DNA of 64,000 nt from Reinekea marinisedimentorum (GTDB taxonomy: Bacteria; Pseudomonadota; Gammaproteobacteria; Pseudomonadales; Natronospirillaceae), in NCBI RefSeq assembly GCF_004341165.1, contig NZ_SLZR01000005.1, positions 124,001-188,000 on the forward strand, in the 5' to 3' direction. Positions 45,824 through 55,887 of the stretch are shown here, piece after piece (within the stretch, counting starts at the first letter, position 1; every line of letters starts with the position of its first letter). A program made the translations under genes and the position numbers. The notes under the pieces were generated by a model. It saw only the letters and a list, made by a program, of their open reading frames with translations. It made no database searches and had not been told where the DNA came from.

Positions 45824-47107
45824 ATGCAAACACTAGCTCTTCCTAAATTAAGCCGCGCTCAAGGCGACATCACCATTCCCGGCTCCAAGAGCCTGTCTAA
45901 CCGAATTTTGCTACTGGCCGCTCTGTGCTCGGGCAAGACCACCGTTTCAAACCTGCTCGACAGCGATGACATCCGCCACATGCTGACCGCATTAAAGCAA
46001 CTGGGCGTTAGCTACCAACTGAGCGAAGACCGCACTGAATGCATCGTTGACGGCCTGAACGGGCCACTGGCCAGCGGCCAGATCGAAACGCTGTTTCTGG
46101 GTAACGCCGGCACCGCCATGCGACCCTTGGCTGCAGCCCTGTGCATTGGTTCCGGCGAATTTGAACTGACTGGTGAAGACCGCATGTTTGAACGCCCTAT
46201 CGGGGATCTGATCACCGCCATGCAGCCGCTGGGCATCGACGTTGAATACCTGAAAGACCCCGGCTTCCCACCGCTTAAAATCAAAGCGAAGCAACTGACG
46301 GCTAAGCCGATATCCATCGACGGCAGCATTTCCAGCCAGTTCCTGACCGCCGTACTCATGGCCGCCCCGCTGCTGAAACAGGAAATCACCATTGAGGTTG
46401 AAGGCGAGCTGGTATCCAAGCCATACATCGACATCACCCTGAACGTCATGAAGCAATTTGGTGTTGAAGTCGATAATCAGAACTATCAGCGCTTTGTATT
46501 AGACGGCAAGCAGCAGTACCGCTCACCGGGCAGCATCCTGGTGGAAGGCGATGCCAGCAGCGCCAGCTACTTCCTGGCTGCCGGCGCTATTGGTGGAGGC
46601 CCGGTCAAGGTGCACGGTACCGGCACCGCTTCGGTTCAGGGCGATACCCGCTTTGCTGAAGTGCTGGAAAAGATGGGGGCTACCGTCACCTGGTCTGAAA
46701 ACTGGATTGAAGTGTCTGCCAAGGGCCCGCTGAAGGCCGTTGATCTCGACCTGAACCATATTCCGGATGCCGCCATGACCATTGCCGTTGCCGCGCTGTT
46801 CGCAGAAGGCACCACGACAATCCGCAACATCTACAACTGGCGCGTTAAAGAAACTGATCGCATTGAAGCCATGGCGACTGAACTTCGTAAGCTGGGCGCA
46901 ACAGTCGATGATGGTCACGATTATATTTCCGTGACACCTCCGGCCAGCGTTAAGGGCGCGGCTATCGATACCTATAATGATCACCGGATTGCCATGTGCT
47001 TCTCACTGGCGGCCTTTGCCACCGATGGCGTTGTCATCAACGATCCGGGCTGTACCGCAAAGACCTTCCCGGACTACTTTGAGCGCTTCAGCCAGATCAC
47101 CGAATAA
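45824..47107 (+). CDS. aroA: 3-phosphoshikimate 1-carboxyvinyltransferase (EPSP synthase)
   Basis: This shikimate pathway enzyme joins shikimate-3-phosphate and PEP. The start ATG 45824 gives 427 residues, the E. coli length, with an N-terminus ([20 protein letters not shown]) that lines up with AroA; an ATG at 45782 has no ribosome site. Motifs are [16 protein letters not shown] and [18 protein letters not shown], the class I (glyphosate-sensitive type) sequence. A weak hairpin with CTTTCTTT follows the stop. Confidence 0.96.
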   Translation: MQTLALPKLSRAQGDITIPGSKSLSNRILLLAALCSGKTTVSNLLDSDDIRHMLTALKQLGVSYQLSEDRTECIVDGLNGPLASGQIETLFLGNAGTAMRPLAAALCIGSGEFELTGEDRMFERPIGDLITAMQPLGIDVEYLKDPGFPPLKIKAKQLTAKPISIDGSISSQFLTAVLMAAPLLKQEITIEVEGELVSKPYIDITLNVMKQFGVEVDNQNYQRFVLDGKQQYRSPGSILVEGDASSASYFLAAGAIGGGPVKVHGTGTASVQGDTRFAEVLEKMGATVTWSENWIEVSAKGPLKAVDLDLNHIPDAAMTIAVAALFAEGTTTIRNIYNWRVKETDRIEAMATELRKLGATVDDGHDYISVTPPASVKGAAIDTYNDHRIAMCFSLAAFATDGVVINDPGCTAKTFPDYFERFSQITE

Positions 47108-47138
47108 GAAAAGGCTATCGGCCTCTTTCTTTAGTTGC

Positions 47139-47168
47139 AGTGTGCTCCTTGGGCACACTGTCTATAAT
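47139..47168 (+). promoter_or_regulatory. Hairpin and -10 hexamer upstream of ppa
   Basis: AGTGTGC-TCCTTGG-GCACACT forms a perfect 7-bp hairpin, followed after three bases by TATAAT (47163-47168). No good -35 is seen at 16-18 bp, so the repeat may be an activator or repressor site. Confidence 0.45.
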
Positions 47169-47208
47169 TCGCCCGTTGATTCACAAAACCTATCAAAAGA
47201 GGCAAATC

Positions 47209-47736
47209 ATGAGCTATAACCAAGTCCCCGCCGGTAAAGACGTACCAAACGACGTCTACGTTGTTATTGAAATTCCTGCCAATCACAGCCCGATCAAATA
47301 TGAGATCGAAAAAGAATTCGATGCCCTGATGGTCGACCGCTTCATGGCAACGCCAATGTTCTACCCGGCGAACTACGGCTATATCCCTAACACCCTGGCC
47401 GACGATGGCGACGCTGTCGACGTACTGGTGGTCACGCCTTACCCGGTTGCACCGGGTTCCGTTATCCGCGCCCGCCCAATCGGCGTACTGGAAATGACCG
47501 ACGAAGCCGGTTCCGACGCCAAGGTCGTTGCAGTACCACACGACAAGCTGACCACCATCTATAAAGATGTCCAGGAAGCAACCGACCTGCCGCCACTGCT
47601 GCTGGAGCAGATCAAACACTTCTTCGAAAACTACAAAGACCTGGAAGTGGGCAAGTGGGTGAAGGTAGAAGGCTGGGCAGACGCGGCCAAAGCGAAAGCC
47701 ATCATCAGCGAGTCTTTTGAGGCGGCGAAGAAGTAG
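47209..47736 (+). CDS. ppa: Inorganic pyrophosphatase (family I)
   Basis: This enzyme hydrolyses pyrophosphate released by biosynthesis. The ATG at 47209 follows AAGAGG and gives 175 residues, the usual length. Metal and substrate residues lie in [37 protein letters not shown] and the catalytic DxxxxD motif within it (DDGDAVDVL). The C-terminal [12 protein letters not shown] is typical. Confidence 0.97.
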   Translation: MSYNQVPAGKDVPNDVYVVIEIPANHSPIKYEIEKEFDALMVDRFMATPMFYPANYGYIPNTLADDGDAVDVLVVTPYPVAPGSVIRARPIGVLEMTDEAGSDAKVVAVPHDKLTTIYKDVQEATDLPPLLLEQIKHFFENYKDLEVGKWVKVEGWADAAKAKAIISESFEAAKK

Positions 47737-48030
47737 GGTTTAGAGGCTGGATGCTCGATGCTGGATGCGAGTGGTCGGGCAGTGGCGTTAGACGTGAGAT
47801 GTAAGACGTTAGACGTGAGATGCAAGACGCATCAGAGCCACAAGCCGGGGCTTTCTGCGCAGGTGCAGAGGGGTGTCTGAGGCCGCAGGCCGAGTTCCCG
47901 AACACCTAAGCGGGAAGCACCGGTTGGTGGCGCGTAGCTATAGGTTGGACGTTAAACGTGAGACGTTAGATGCTAGGTTCTAGATACGAGATTCCAGAGA
48001 CGCCCGCGGTCCAGAGGGCCGCGACACTGC
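47737..48030. repeat. Block of degenerate intergenic repeats after ppa
   Basis: Two tandem 21-bp units GTTAGACGTGAGATGYAAGAC lie at 47787-47807 and 47808-47828 (one mismatch). A diverged copy is near 47951-47972 (GTTAAACGTGAGACGTTAGA). At the left end are GATGCTGGATG-type repeats. In the middle an imperfect hairpin (GGTGT ... ACACC, 47872-47907) contains GGCCGCAGGCC. No open frame of interest is seen. The block looks like repetitive, possibly dispersed, intergenic DNA. Confidence 0.7.
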
Positions 48031-48032
48031 AA

Positions 48033-48060
48033 AAAAGGCCACATCGCGTGGCCTTTTCTT
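48033..48060. terminator. Bidirectional intrinsic terminator between ppa and the DUF2333 gene
   Basis: AAAAGGCCAC pairs perfectly with GTGGCCTTTT over ATCGC, with A runs before and T runs after, so it can stop transcription from both sides. Confidence 0.9.
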
Positions 48061-48079
48061 ATTGAGCGGTAAGCCTTGC

Positions 48080-49147
48080 TCAGCCCTTATCCAACAGCTC
48101 GCGCAGATCGATAATGGCGGCATTCGCACGGGAAATGTAGTTAGCCATCACCAGTGAATGGTTGGCGATCATACCGAAACCATTTCCGTTCAGAATGAAC
48201 GGCGACCAAACCGTCTCCTGAGTCGATTCCAACTCGCGAATAATCTGCTGCAGGCTGACCAATGCAGTTTTGTTTTCCAAAACCGTCGCAAAATCGACCT
48301 CGACAGCACGCAGCACATGCAGCAATGCCCATGAATAACCCCGCGCCTCGTAGAAGATATCATCAACCTCAAAGCGTGGTGTTTTCACCTGACTTTGCGA
48401 TTGCGCCGGCGTTGATTGTGCAGCATTCGCTTCACCGGCTAAATCCGTGTTGTAGCGCTGCTGACCCACACTGGCACTGAGCCGCTGAGACAGCGAACCC
48501 AGGCGCGTCTCAACATCCATCAGCCAACTCGATAGATTATCTGCACGGGCATAGAACTGAGCATCGGGCTGAGCAGGGTCTGCCAGGCGTTTCATATAAC
48601 CTTCGATGTAGCGCACGGCGCTGCGGTACTCACCCTCGGTGGAAGGCAACATCCAGCTGTCGTTATTGAAGTGAAACAGCGGCTCAGCCTTAACCAAATC
48701 TACATCTTCAGTCGATTGCGATTGAGAACGGCTCATATCCTTCCGCAGTGAACGTGACAAATCCCGAAGCTGAATCACCACACCGTATTCCCAGTTCGGC
48801 ATGTTATCCAGGAACACAGACGGCGGCATTACATCGTTGGAAAGGTAGCCACCCGGCTTACTGAGCAGCGTGTCTGCCAGATGTTTCAGAGTAAAGGCCG
48901 TCGTGTAGCCAACCACCATTTTCTGACCCTGGCTTTCTACCGACTCCTGAGCCAGCTGCACAACATTCTGATCGCCGGGCTCCATGCTCCAGTAAATTCC
49001 CAGAACAACCCAAATCACCAGCAGCAGGACGACCAAAGCTGACAGAATGCGCTTCCAGCTTTTCTTACCCGCCCCCTCTTCCTTTCCAGCAAAAGGCGCC
49101 TTTTGCTTCATTGCCGCCCACAGGCGCTTAGCTCTTGTTTTGATCAT
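48080..49147 (-). CDS. DUF2333 family inner-membrane protein
   Basis: The product is 355 residues from ATG 49147 (TGGAG upstream). It has a basic cytoplasmic tail (residues 1-30), one membrane helix (about 33-52, ILSALVVLLLVIWVVLGIYW) and a large periplasmic domain with conserved-looking stretches GYTTAFTLKHLADTLLSKPGGYLSND and NWEYGVVIQLRDLSRSLRKD. The family is common in marine gammaproteobacteria and Pseudomonas; its function is not known to me. It is monocistronic and converges with ppa. Confidence 0.82.
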   Translation of the reverse strand: MIKTRAKRLWAAMKQKAPFAGKEEGAGKKSWKRILSALVVLLLVIWVVLGIYWSMEPGDQNVVQLAQESVESQGQKMVVGYTTAFTLKHLADTLLSKPGGYLSNDVMPPSVFLDNMPNWEYGVVIQLRDLSRSLRKDMSRSQSQSTEDVDLVKAEPLFHFNNDSWMLPSTEGEYRSAVRYIEGYMKRLADPAQPDAQFYARADNLSSWLMDVETRLGSLSQRLSASVGQQRYNTDLAGEANAAQSTPAQSQSQVKTPRFEVDDIFYEARGYSWALLHVLRAVEVDFATVLENKTALVSLQQIIRELESTQETVWSPFILNGNGFGMIANHSLVMANYISRANAAIIDLRELLDKG

Positions 49148-49523
49148 GCCCGAAACTCCATAAACTATTGTTATGAGGGTAGCGGGACTTACAGTATTCG
49201 CCAATAGCCTTTCTGCCTCTTTTTTTCATAATTCCGGCCCTGCCCGAAGTGGTTAGCCCACCTGCATCTACCAGTGGTCTGAATGAAAAATGAGCCTGCC
49301 CTTTTCACACCTTTAAGTAATTTATTCTTTTACACTTTCTCCAGCATTCCGCCTGAGGCGAGAATACGTGTGCTTTGCGTACATTTAGTGACTAAAATTC
49401 ACAACTAATGTTCATCATTTTGGTTGCGCATGTAAGATAACCGCATTATCTTGCTGCGATGGTTGCAATTTCGATGCTTTTAGCGACAAATTAACTACCT
49501 TTATATTTAACCCAAGGTGCTTC
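49148..49523. other. Intergenic region between the divergent DUF2333 and aroQ genes
   Basis: No gene is seen. It holds a hairpin around CGCC-TGA-GGCG (49346-49365) and a 7-bp inverted repeat AAGATAA-CCGCA-TTATCTT (49434-49452) about 70 bp before aroQ, which could be an operator. The aroQ leader is A+T rich. Confidence 0.4.
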
Positions 49524-49961
49524 ATGGCTACTATCTTGTTACTCAATGGACCCAATCTGAACTTATTAGGTACCCGAGAACCAGAAATTTACGGTGCTGA
49601 TACCCTGAACGACATCGTAAGCCAACTTTCGAATGAAGCTGAGACTATGGGTCACAGCCTCCGTCACCTTCAATCGAATCACGAAGGCGTTCTGATTGAT
49701 CGCATTCATGAAACACTGACTGACGGGACTGATTTCATTCTGATCAACCCGGGCGCCTATACGCACACCAGTGTTGCTCTCCGAGATGCACTGGCCGGTG
49801 TAAGTAAGCCGTTTATCGAGCTACATTTATCCAATGTGCATGCACGGGAAGAATTCAGACACCATTCCTATCTGGCACCACTGGCTTGTGGTGTTATGGC
49901 TGGGTTTGGAACTAACAGCTATTCACTGGCTCTTAAAGCCGCAGATCAATTACTCAAATAA
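49524..49961 (+). CDS. aroQ: Type II 3-dehydroquinate dehydratase
   Basis: This dodecameric shikimate pathway enzyme is 145 residues. The motifs are [19 protein letters not shown] with the catalytic Tyr, [30 protein letters not shown] and [20 protein letters not shown] with the catalytic His. It precedes accB by 33 nt, the common aroQ-accB-accC order. Confidence 0.97.
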   Translation: MATILLLNGPNLNLLGTREPEIYGADTLNDIVSQLSNEAETMGHSLRHLQSNHEGVLIDRIHETLTDGTDFILINPGAYTHTSVALRDALAGVSKPFIELHLSNVHAREEFRHHSYLAPLACGVMAGFGTNSYSLALKAADQLLK

Positions 49962-49994
49962 CAGACGACATAATTAAATTGTTGAGGTCAACAC

Positions 49995-50453
49995 ATGGAC
50001 ATTCGCAAAGTCAAAAAACTTATTGAACTTCTTGAAGAATCAAACATTGACGAAATTGAGATTTCTGAGGGAGAAGAAGCAATCCGCATCAGCCGTAATT
50101 CCCATTCAGCGGCTGCACAGGCCCCTGTTCACTACGCTGCACCTGTCGCCAGCGCACCTGTTGCTGCACCGGCAGCCGCTTCTGAACCGGAAGCGGCTGC
50201 CCCTGCTGCAGAAATAGCGGGTCACGCAGTGAAATCGCCAATGGTCGGCACCTTCTACCGCTCGCCTTCACCCACCAGCCCTAAGTTTGTTGAAGTAGGA
50301 CAGCAGGTTTCTGCCGGCGACACCATCTGCATCGTTGAAGCGATGAAAATGATGAACCAAATTGAAGCTGACAAGAGCGGCGTTGTTGAAGCCATTCTGG
50401 TTGAAGACGGTTCTCCTGTAGAGTTTGACCAGCCGCTGATCACGATCAGCTGA
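49995..50453 (+). CDS. accB: Biotin carboxyl carrier protein of acetyl-CoA carboxylase
   Basis: The product is 152 residues. An N-terminal helix region ([20 protein letters not shown]) and an Ala/Pro-rich flexible linker (about 38-75) precede the biotinyl domain. Its [15 protein letters not shown] holds the biotinylated Lys. It carries the carboxyl group between AccC and AccAD. It is co-transcribed with accC, 14 nt downstream. Confidence 0.97.
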   Translation: MDIRKVKKLIELLEESNIDEIEISEGEEAIRISRNSHSAAAQAPVHYAAPVASAPVAAPAAASEPEAAAPAAEIAGHAVKSPMVGTFYRSPSPTSPKFVEVGQQVSAGDTICIVEAMKMMNQIEADKSGVVEAILVEDGSPVEFDQPLITIS

Positions 50454-50467
50454 TCGGAGGCAAACCC

Positions 50468-51814
50468 ATGTTGAAAAAAGTACTGATCGCCAACCGTGGC
50501 GAAATTGCATTACGAATCCTGCGCGCCTGTAAAGAGCTGGGCATTAAAACCGTGGCGGTGCACTCCACTGCCGATCGCGATTTAAAGCATGTCAAACTGG
50601 CCGATGAAGCCGTATGTATCGGCCCGGCATCGTCGACCGACAGCTACCTGAACATTCCGGCCATTATTTCGGCTGCTGAAGTCACCCAAGCTGACGGCAT
50701 CCACCCGGGCTACGGCTTCCTGGCTGAGCGGGCAGACTTTGCTGAGCAGATTGAAAACTCTGGCTTCACCTTTATCGGCCCAAGTGCAGACGTTATTCGC
50801 CTGATGGGCGACAAGGTTTCTGCTATTGAAGCGATGAAAAAAGCGGGTGTCCCAACGGTTCCGGGTTCTGATGGTCCGTTGCCTGAAGATGAAGACGAGT
50901 GCAAGGCTATTGGCCAGCGCATCGGCTACCCGGTGATCATTAAAGCCGCAGCCGGCGGCGGCGGGCGCGGTATGCGCGTGGTCAAAAAGGAAGAAGAGCT
51001 GATCAAGTCTATTCAGGTCACTCAATCTGAAGCCAAAGCAGCCTTCGGTGATGGCACCGTCTACATGGAAAAATTCCTGACCAATCCGCGTCACGTGGAA
51101 ATTCAGGTTATTTCCGATGGCCAGGGCTCTGCTATTCACCTGGGTGACCGCGATTGCTCACTGCAGCGTCGTCACCAGAAGGTACTGGAAGAAGCACCGG
51201 CACCCAATATCGATGAACAGGCTCGCGCCAAAGTTCAGGCAGCGTGTGTCAAAGCCTGTATCGACATTAACTACCGCGGTGCCGGCACCTTCGAGTTCCT
51301 CTATGAAGACGGTCATTTCTACTTCATTGAAATGAATACCCGGGTTCAGGTTGAACACCCTGTCTCTGAAATGGTGACCGGTGTGGACATCATTAAAGAG
51401 CAGCTGAATGTTGCGTCCGGCAACCCTCTTTCGATCACTCAGGATCAGATCGAAATTTCCGGCCATGCCTTTGAATGCCGTATCAATGCCGAAGACTCCT
51501 CAACATTCCTGCCATCACCGGGCCGGATTACCCAATTCCACCCACCCGGTGGTTTAGGTGTTCGTTGGGATTCGCACATTTACGGCGGCTACACGGTTCC
51601 ACCTTACTACGATTCAATGATCGGCAAGCTGATCACCTTTGCACCCAGCCGTGCTGAGGCTCTGGCGCGAATGAATTCCGCCCTGGATGAATTGGTCGTC
51701 GGTGGTATCAAGTCGAACGTTGAACTGCAGAAGAAACTGGTCAACGACGAAGGCTTCAAGAAAGGCGGAGTCAACATCCACTATCTTGAACACAAGCTTG
51801 CAGAAGAACAGTAA
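50468..51814 (+). CDS. accC: Acetyl-CoA carboxylase biotin carboxylase subunit
   Basis: The product is 448 residues, normal. The biotin carboxylase N-domain is [17 protein letters not shown], the ATP-grasp glycine loop is [16 protein letters not shown], and [20 protein letters not shown] holds the metal and bicarbonate residues. It carboxylates AccB-biotin using ATP and bicarbonate. A terminator follows. Confidence 0.98.
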   Translation: MLKKVLIANRGEIALRILRACKELGIKTVAVHSTADRDLKHVKLADEAVCIGPASSTDSYLNIPAIISAAEVTQADGIHPGYGFLAERADFAEQIENSGFTFIGPSADVIRLMGDKVSAIEAMKKAGVPTVPGSDGPLPEDEDECKAIGQRIGYPVIIKAAAGGGGRGMRVVKKEEELIKSIQVTQSEAKAAFGDGTVYMEKFLTNPRHVEIQVISDGQGSAIHLGDRDCSLQRRHQKVLEEAPAPNIDEQARAKVQAACVKACIDINYRGAGTFEFLYEDGHFYFIEMNTRVQVEHPVSEMVTGVDIIKEQLNVASGNPLSITQDQIEISGHAFECRINAEDSSTFLPSPGRITQFHPPGGLGVRWDSHIYGGYTVPPYYDSMIGKLITFAPSRAEALARMNSALDELVVGGIKSNVELQKKLVNDEGFKKGGVNIHYLEHKLAEEQ

Positions 51815-51837
51815 GCACGGCCTATACAAGCCGCTTT

Positions 51838-51871
51838 AAAGAGAAGGGTGACATTCACCCTTCTCTTTTTT
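51838..51871 (+). terminator. Intrinsic terminator of the aroQ-accB-accC unit
   Basis: AAAGAGAAGGGTG pairs perfectly with CACCCTTCTCTTT over ACATT and runs into T residues. Confidence 0.92.
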
Positions 51872-51920
51872 AGCCTTCGCGCTAAACTCCCCCTCCCCAA
51901 ACGTCTTGAGAGATCAACCG

Positions 51921-52808
51921 ATGCCCTGGTTACAAATTCGCATTCCTACCCTTCCTGAACACACAGAAATGCTGGAGGATGCGCTGCTGATCGCCGGTTG
52001 TCAGGCCGTCACCCTGCTCGACAGCAAAGACCAGCCGGTCTTCGAACCGATTCGCGGAACTACACCACTGTGGCAGCAGACGACGGTTCAGGGGTTGTTT
52101 GAGGAAGATGTCGATACCCCGCAGCTGCTTGAGCAGATTTCCACGGTGATCAAAGAAAATCAGCTGCAAACCGGCACCATTACGACCGAGATCCTGGAAG
52201 ATAAAGACTGGGAGCGCGAGTGGATGAGTAACTTCAAGCCCATTCAGTGCGGTGAAAAACTGTGGATTGTACCCTCCTGGACAGACGCGCCCGATACAAA
52301 TGCCGTCAACCTGAAGCTCGACCCCGGTCTGGCGTTTGGCACCGGTACCCACCCAACCACCTTTTTGTGTCTTGAGTGGCTGGATAAAAACGTCAACGGC
52401 GGCGAATCCGTTCTCGATTATGGCTGCGGCTCCGGCATTCTTGGTCTGGCCGCCATTCTGCTTGGCTCCGCACGCATGGATGGCCTGGATATTGACCCTC
52501 AGGCGCTCATTGCCACAAAAAACAACGCACAAGCCAACGGCATCAATGACGATCAGTACCGGGTAACGACGGAACCGGGTGAGCTCGACGCGCAATATGA
52601 CATCGTTGTCGCCAACATTCTGGCCGGCCCTTTGTGCGATCTAAGTGAGAGCATTTGCCGGCACCTTAAACCAAATGCTCCGATTGTGCTCTCCGGAATT
52701 CTCGCCCATCAGGCCGAAACGGTTATGCAGGCCTACCAACCCTGGATCAATTTTGACCCTGTTGCGGAAAAGGAAGGTTGGATTCGGTTAAGTGGTTCAC
52801 GAAAATAA
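51921..52808 (+). CDS. prmA: Ribosomal protein L11 methyltransferase PrmA
   Basis: The product is 295 residues from ATG 51921 (MPWLQIRI, as in E. coli); TTG 51906 is only an in-frame extension. The N-terminal L11-binding domain leads to a SAM-dependent domain with DPGLAFGTGTHPTTFLCL, LDYGCGSGILGLAA and VVANILAGPL. It methylates L11 at several positions. It follows accC after the terminator. Confidence 0.96.
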   Translation: MPWLQIRIPTLPEHTEMLEDALLIAGCQAVTLLDSKDQPVFEPIRGTTPLWQQTTVQGLFEEDVDTPQLLEQISTVIKENQLQTGTITTEILEDKDWEREWMSNFKPIQCGEKLWIVPSWTDAPDTNAVNLKLDPGLAFGTGTHPTTFLCLEWLDKNVNGGESVLDYGCGSGILGLAAILLGSARMDGLDIDPQALIATKNNAQANGINDDQYRVTTEPGELDAQYDIVVANILAGPLCDLSESICRHLKPNAPIVLSGILAHQAETVMQAYQPWINFDPVAEKEGWIRLSGSRK

Positions 52809-52959
52809 GCACCCTGTGCAACGCCAGCCTATTTGATTTAAAGTTAGACCTTCCTTAAACTTCGTTGGCTAAGCTATGGTTTTACCGATAAAAAAACCAA
52901 TCTTGCAAATTAACCTATATGCGTTATAACCGGCATGGATGCAAAGGAACTCACTGGCC

Positions 52960-54312
52960 ATGGCTGAATCATTTATTACTCAATGCCCCCACTGTGGAAC
53001 ATCTTTCAGGGTAAGAACTGAACAGCTTTCTGTTGCCAATGGATCTGTCCGCTGCGGCGCCTGCCTTCAGGTATTTAGCGCTCGCAACCATGTCGTTACC
53101 GGCTCCACACCGCCAGCAGCGCCGGTCGCCAAACCGGCACCCGCAGCGGCCGTCAAACCAGCAGCCGTTAAACCTGCGCCCGCTCCGGTAAAAACCAAAC
53201 CCAAAACACCATTTGACGACAGCCTGGATCTGCCCCCGGCCAAACCAAAACCGGCAGCAGCTGTGCCAACACCTATTAAAGCCGAAGAGCCGGATTTCGA
53301 AGAGTTTTTTGCCGCCGAAGAAGATGACGATGCAGAATTCATTTTTGCCGATGGCGATGATGACGACGATCTGGAAGATGAGTTCATATTCAGCGATGGC
53401 CCGAATGATAAGCTGTTTGATGAAGACGAACAGGAAGAAGGCCTCGGCGAGCTTTCCGATAGCTTCCTGAACCTGCACTCCGGCCAGAAAACCGCCCCCA
53501 AGGCGGATCACTTCCAGCAGGAAATACACCAATCCGAAAACGACGACTTCGATGACGACGATGAAGTCGATGAGAGTTGGGCCGAATCCATCCTGCAGGA
53601 GATGGAACAGGAAGAGCAGCAAAAGAAAGCCGTATTTGATACCGAAAAGCCCCGGGAACCAGAAAAGGCGGCTATCGAGGTCGAAAGCGTTCCCATTGAG
53701 CCAGAGCCAATTCACTCGATCCTGGATTTCGACGATGACGATTTCTCGATCCCGCAGAGTGCATCACAGATAGTCTCCCAGGCGAGCGAAGAGATTGAAC
53801 ACGACTTTCCGTTTGAAGACCGTTTCCACAAGCTTCGCCCGCTTGGCTGGCTGCTGATTGTTCTGCTAACCGTCGGCCTGGTTGCGCAACTGGCGTGGAT
53901 GGAACGCGAAACTTACGCGCGCATGGACCAATGGCGCGGCATTTACCAGGCCGTTTGCGACCGTATTGGCTGCACACTGCCGGATCAGGTCGACCTCAAC
54001 AGCATCCGCACCTCCGTACTGGTACGCGAGCACAAAGATACCAGCCTCTCAGATATCTATGTCGTTGATGTCATTCTCACCAACAAGGCGCCATTTAAGC
54101 AGTCTTTCCCGGCTCTGGTTCTGCAATACACCGATGTTAACGGCAAGCTTATTGCCGATCAGATATTCCAACCGAAGCAGTATTTGAAAGGTGAAATGAC
54201 CGGTGTAGAGCAGATGCCTATCAACACCCGAATCTACGTTGCACTGGCAATTAAGAAACCAAGTGCAAATGCAGTGAATTATCAGTTACTGCTGACTCCG
54301 GCCAGTAACTAA
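52960..54312 (+). CDS. Zinc-ribbon and DUF3426 domain membrane protein with long acidic linker
   Basis: The product is 450 residues from ATG 52960 (an in-frame ATG at 52939 has no ribosome site). An MJ0042-type zinc ribbon opens the protein (CPHCGTSFRVR and RCGACLQVF). A Pro/Ala/Lys stretch and a very acidic low-complexity region follow (about 95-275, with EEDDDAEFIFADGDDDDD). One membrane helix (LGWLLIVLLTVGLVAQLAW) and a C-terminal DUF3426 domain complete it. The family is found beside prmA/dusB in Pseudomonas; its function is unknown. The acidic cytoplasmic linker suggests protein binding. Confidence 0.85.
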   Translation: MAESFITQCPHCGTSFRVRTEQLSVANGSVRCGACLQVFSARNHVVTGSTPPAAPVAKPAPAAAVKPAAVKPAPAPVKTKPKTPFDDSLDLPPAKPKPAAAVPTPIKAEEPDFEEFFAAEEDDDAEFIFADGDDDDDLEDEFIFSDGPNDKLFDEDEQEEGLGELSDSFLNLHSGQKTAPKADHFQQEIHQSENDDFDDDDEVDESWAESILQEMEQEEQQKKAVFDTEKPREPEKAAIEVESVPIEPEPIHSILDFDDDDFSIPQSASQIVSQASEEIEHDFPFEDRFHKLRPLGWLLIVLLTVGLVAQLAWMERETYARMDQWRGIYQAVCDRIGCTLPDQVDLNSIRTSVLVREHKDTSLSDIYVVDVILTNKAPFKQSFPALVLQYTDVNGKLIADQIFQPKQYLKGEMTGVEQMPINTRIYVALAIKKPSANAVNYQLLLTPASN

Positions 54313-54442
54313 TCATTATCAACAGATGCGCTATAAGTGACTGAAAACTATAGCGCTTTCCCCCATAAAGCGGGCCTGATACCTAGCACTACCGATTCCG
54401 ATCATCAAGGCAAATATTTGACTTTATTTAGTCTAACCGACC

Positions 54443-54480
54443 TTTTAAAACCCCAGCAGACCAGCTATTATTTCGCGCCC
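54443..54480 (+). promoter_or_regulatory. Candidate dusB-fis promoter with G+C-rich discriminator
   Basis: TTTTAA-N17-TATTAT (54466-54471) is followed by TTCGCGCCC. The weak -35 and C/G-rich discriminator recall the growth-rate and stringently controlled fis promoter of E. coli. A weak hairpin (GCGCTATA ... TATAGCGC, 54328-54356) lies upstream. Confidence 0.45.
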
Positions 54481-54508
54481 TTGAGTTGAGCGTTTTTTGA
54501 CCTGTTTC

Positions 54509-55498
54509 GTGTTTAATATTGGCCCCTACACCATCACACAGCCGACCGTGCTGGCGCCAATGGCCGGCGTAACAGACCAGCCGTTTCGTAAGCTGTGCCG
54601 TTCGCTGGGTGCCGGTTTAGCAGTCTCTGAAATGGTCACCAGCGAAACCAGGCTGTGGAAAACCAATAAATCCCGTTGGCGTATGAACCATGCTGGCGAG
54701 GAAGGCCCAATCAGCGTGCAGATTGCCGGCGGTGACCCACAGGCACTTGCTGTCGCAGCGGCCAATAACGTGAAACTGGGTGCACAGATCATCGATATCA
54801 ACATGGGTTGCCCGGCCAAGAAGGTCTGTAACCGTGCTGCCGGTTCGGCACTGATGAAAGACGAAGCCCTGGTTTCCGATATTCTCGAAGCTGTTACCCG
54901 CGCGGTTTCAGTGCCGGTTACTCTGAAGATTCGCACCGGTTGGGATGAACACAGCAAGAATGCGGTCACTATTGCCAAAATGGCAGAACAGAACGGTATT
55001 GCCCTACTCTCTGTTCATGGCCGCACCCGGGCAGATGCCTACAATGGCGAAGCAGAATATGAAACCATCGCCGCAGTAAAGCAGGCCGTCAGCATTCCGG
55101 TATTAGCCAACGGCGACATCAACAGCCCGGAAAAAGCCGCCAGCGTATTAAATATCACTGGCGCCGACGGTGTCATGATCGGCCGGGGCGCTCAGGGGAA
55201 TCCGTGGATTTTCCAGGCCATAAATCAGTACCTGGCGACTGGTCAGCTGATTGCAGAGCCCTCCAAACAGGAGGTGTTCAGCACACTGACCGGACACATA
55301 AACGCCCTGCACGAATTTTATGGCGACTATATGGGTGTGCGCATAGCCCGCAAGCACCTGGGCTGGTATCTCAAAGGTCAGGGGATTGCCAAGCACCACT
55401 ACCAACAATTTAATTCGCTTGAACATTGTCATGAGCAAATTCAGGCGATAGAAAACATTTTTGAACAATTTGAAAGACTGAAGGAAAGCGCCGCATGA
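54509..55498 (+). CDS. dusB: tRNA-dihydrouridine synthase B
   Basis: This FMN enzyme reduces U17 of tRNA. The start is taken as GTG 54509 ([19 protein letters not shown]); TTG 54497 is possible, and neither has a clear ribosome site. The product is 329 residues. Motifs are [35 protein letters not shown] with the catalytic Cys, SVHGRTR and [11 protein letters not shown]. It forms the classic operon with fis, overlapping it by four bases. Confidence 0.95.
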   Translation: MFNIGPYTITQPTVLAPMAGVTDQPFRKLCRSLGAGLAVSEMVTSETRLWKTNKSRWRMNHAGEEGPISVQIAGGDPQALAVAAANNVKLGAQIIDINMGCPAKKVCNRAAGSALMKDEALVSDILEAVTRAVSVPVTLKIRTGWDEHSKNAVTIAKMAEQNGIALLSVHGRTRADAYNGEAEYETIAAVKQAVSIPVLANGDINSPEKAASVLNITGADGVMIGRGAQGNPWIFQAINQYLATGQLIAEPSKQEVFSTLTGHINALHEFYGDYMGVRIARKHLGWYLKGQGIAKHHYQQFNSLEHCHEQIQAIENIFEQFERLKESAA

Positions 55499-55794
55499 AA
55501 GCAGAAGCTCTTGTACCAAACACCGAATCATCAGAACCACTCAATATTCACGCTGCGGCTGAAGCACCCCAAACTCTGCGCGACAGCGTTGAGATTGCGA
55601 TGAGAAACTACTTCTCTCATCTGGAGGGTCAGGACATCACCAACGTACATCAGATGGTGCTGAACGAAGTTGAAGCGCCAATGCTCGAGGCCGTTATGCG
55701 TTACTGCCGGGACAACCAGACCAAAGCCAGCAAGGTACTCGGTCTGAACCGAGGCACACTGCGCAAAAAGCTGAAGCAATACGGCTTACTGTAA
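55495..55794 (+). CDS. fis: Nucleoid-associated protein Fis
   Basis: The product is 99 residues. The C-terminal helix-turn-helix ([20 protein letters not shown]) is the Fis signature, and the N-terminal half ([19 protein letters not shown]) forms the dimer. It bends DNA, activates rRNA promoters and is abundant in early growth. A terminator follows at once. Confidence 0.97.
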   Translation: MKAEALVPNTESSEPLNIHAAAEAPQTLRDSVEIAMRNYFSHLEGQDITNVHQMVLNEVEAPMLEAVMRYCRDNQTKASKVLGLNRGTLRKKLKQYGLL

Positions 55795-55800
55795 AATTCA

Positions 55801-55831
55801 AAAGGCGACTTCGGTCGCCTTTGTTGTTTTT
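55801..55831 (+). terminator. Intrinsic terminator of dusB-fis
   Basis: AAAGGCGAC pairs with GTCGCCTTT over a stable TTCG tetraloop, followed by a T-rich tract. Confidence 0.92.
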
Positions 55832-55887
55832 AACGCTTTCTTTTTTTGACCGTTTAATCAATTTTATACTTCCAATCCGAGGAATCC

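Noticed and set aside
47787-47828. CRISPR-like tandem units after ppa
   Set aside because: Only two adjacent 21-bp copies with no spacers and no cas genes; a tandem repeat fits better.
52969-53715. 248-residue open frame antisense to the zinc-ribbon/DUF3426 gene
   Set aside because: It mirrors the acidic and Pro/Ala-rich low-complexity codons of the real gene; there is no start signal and no recognisable domain.
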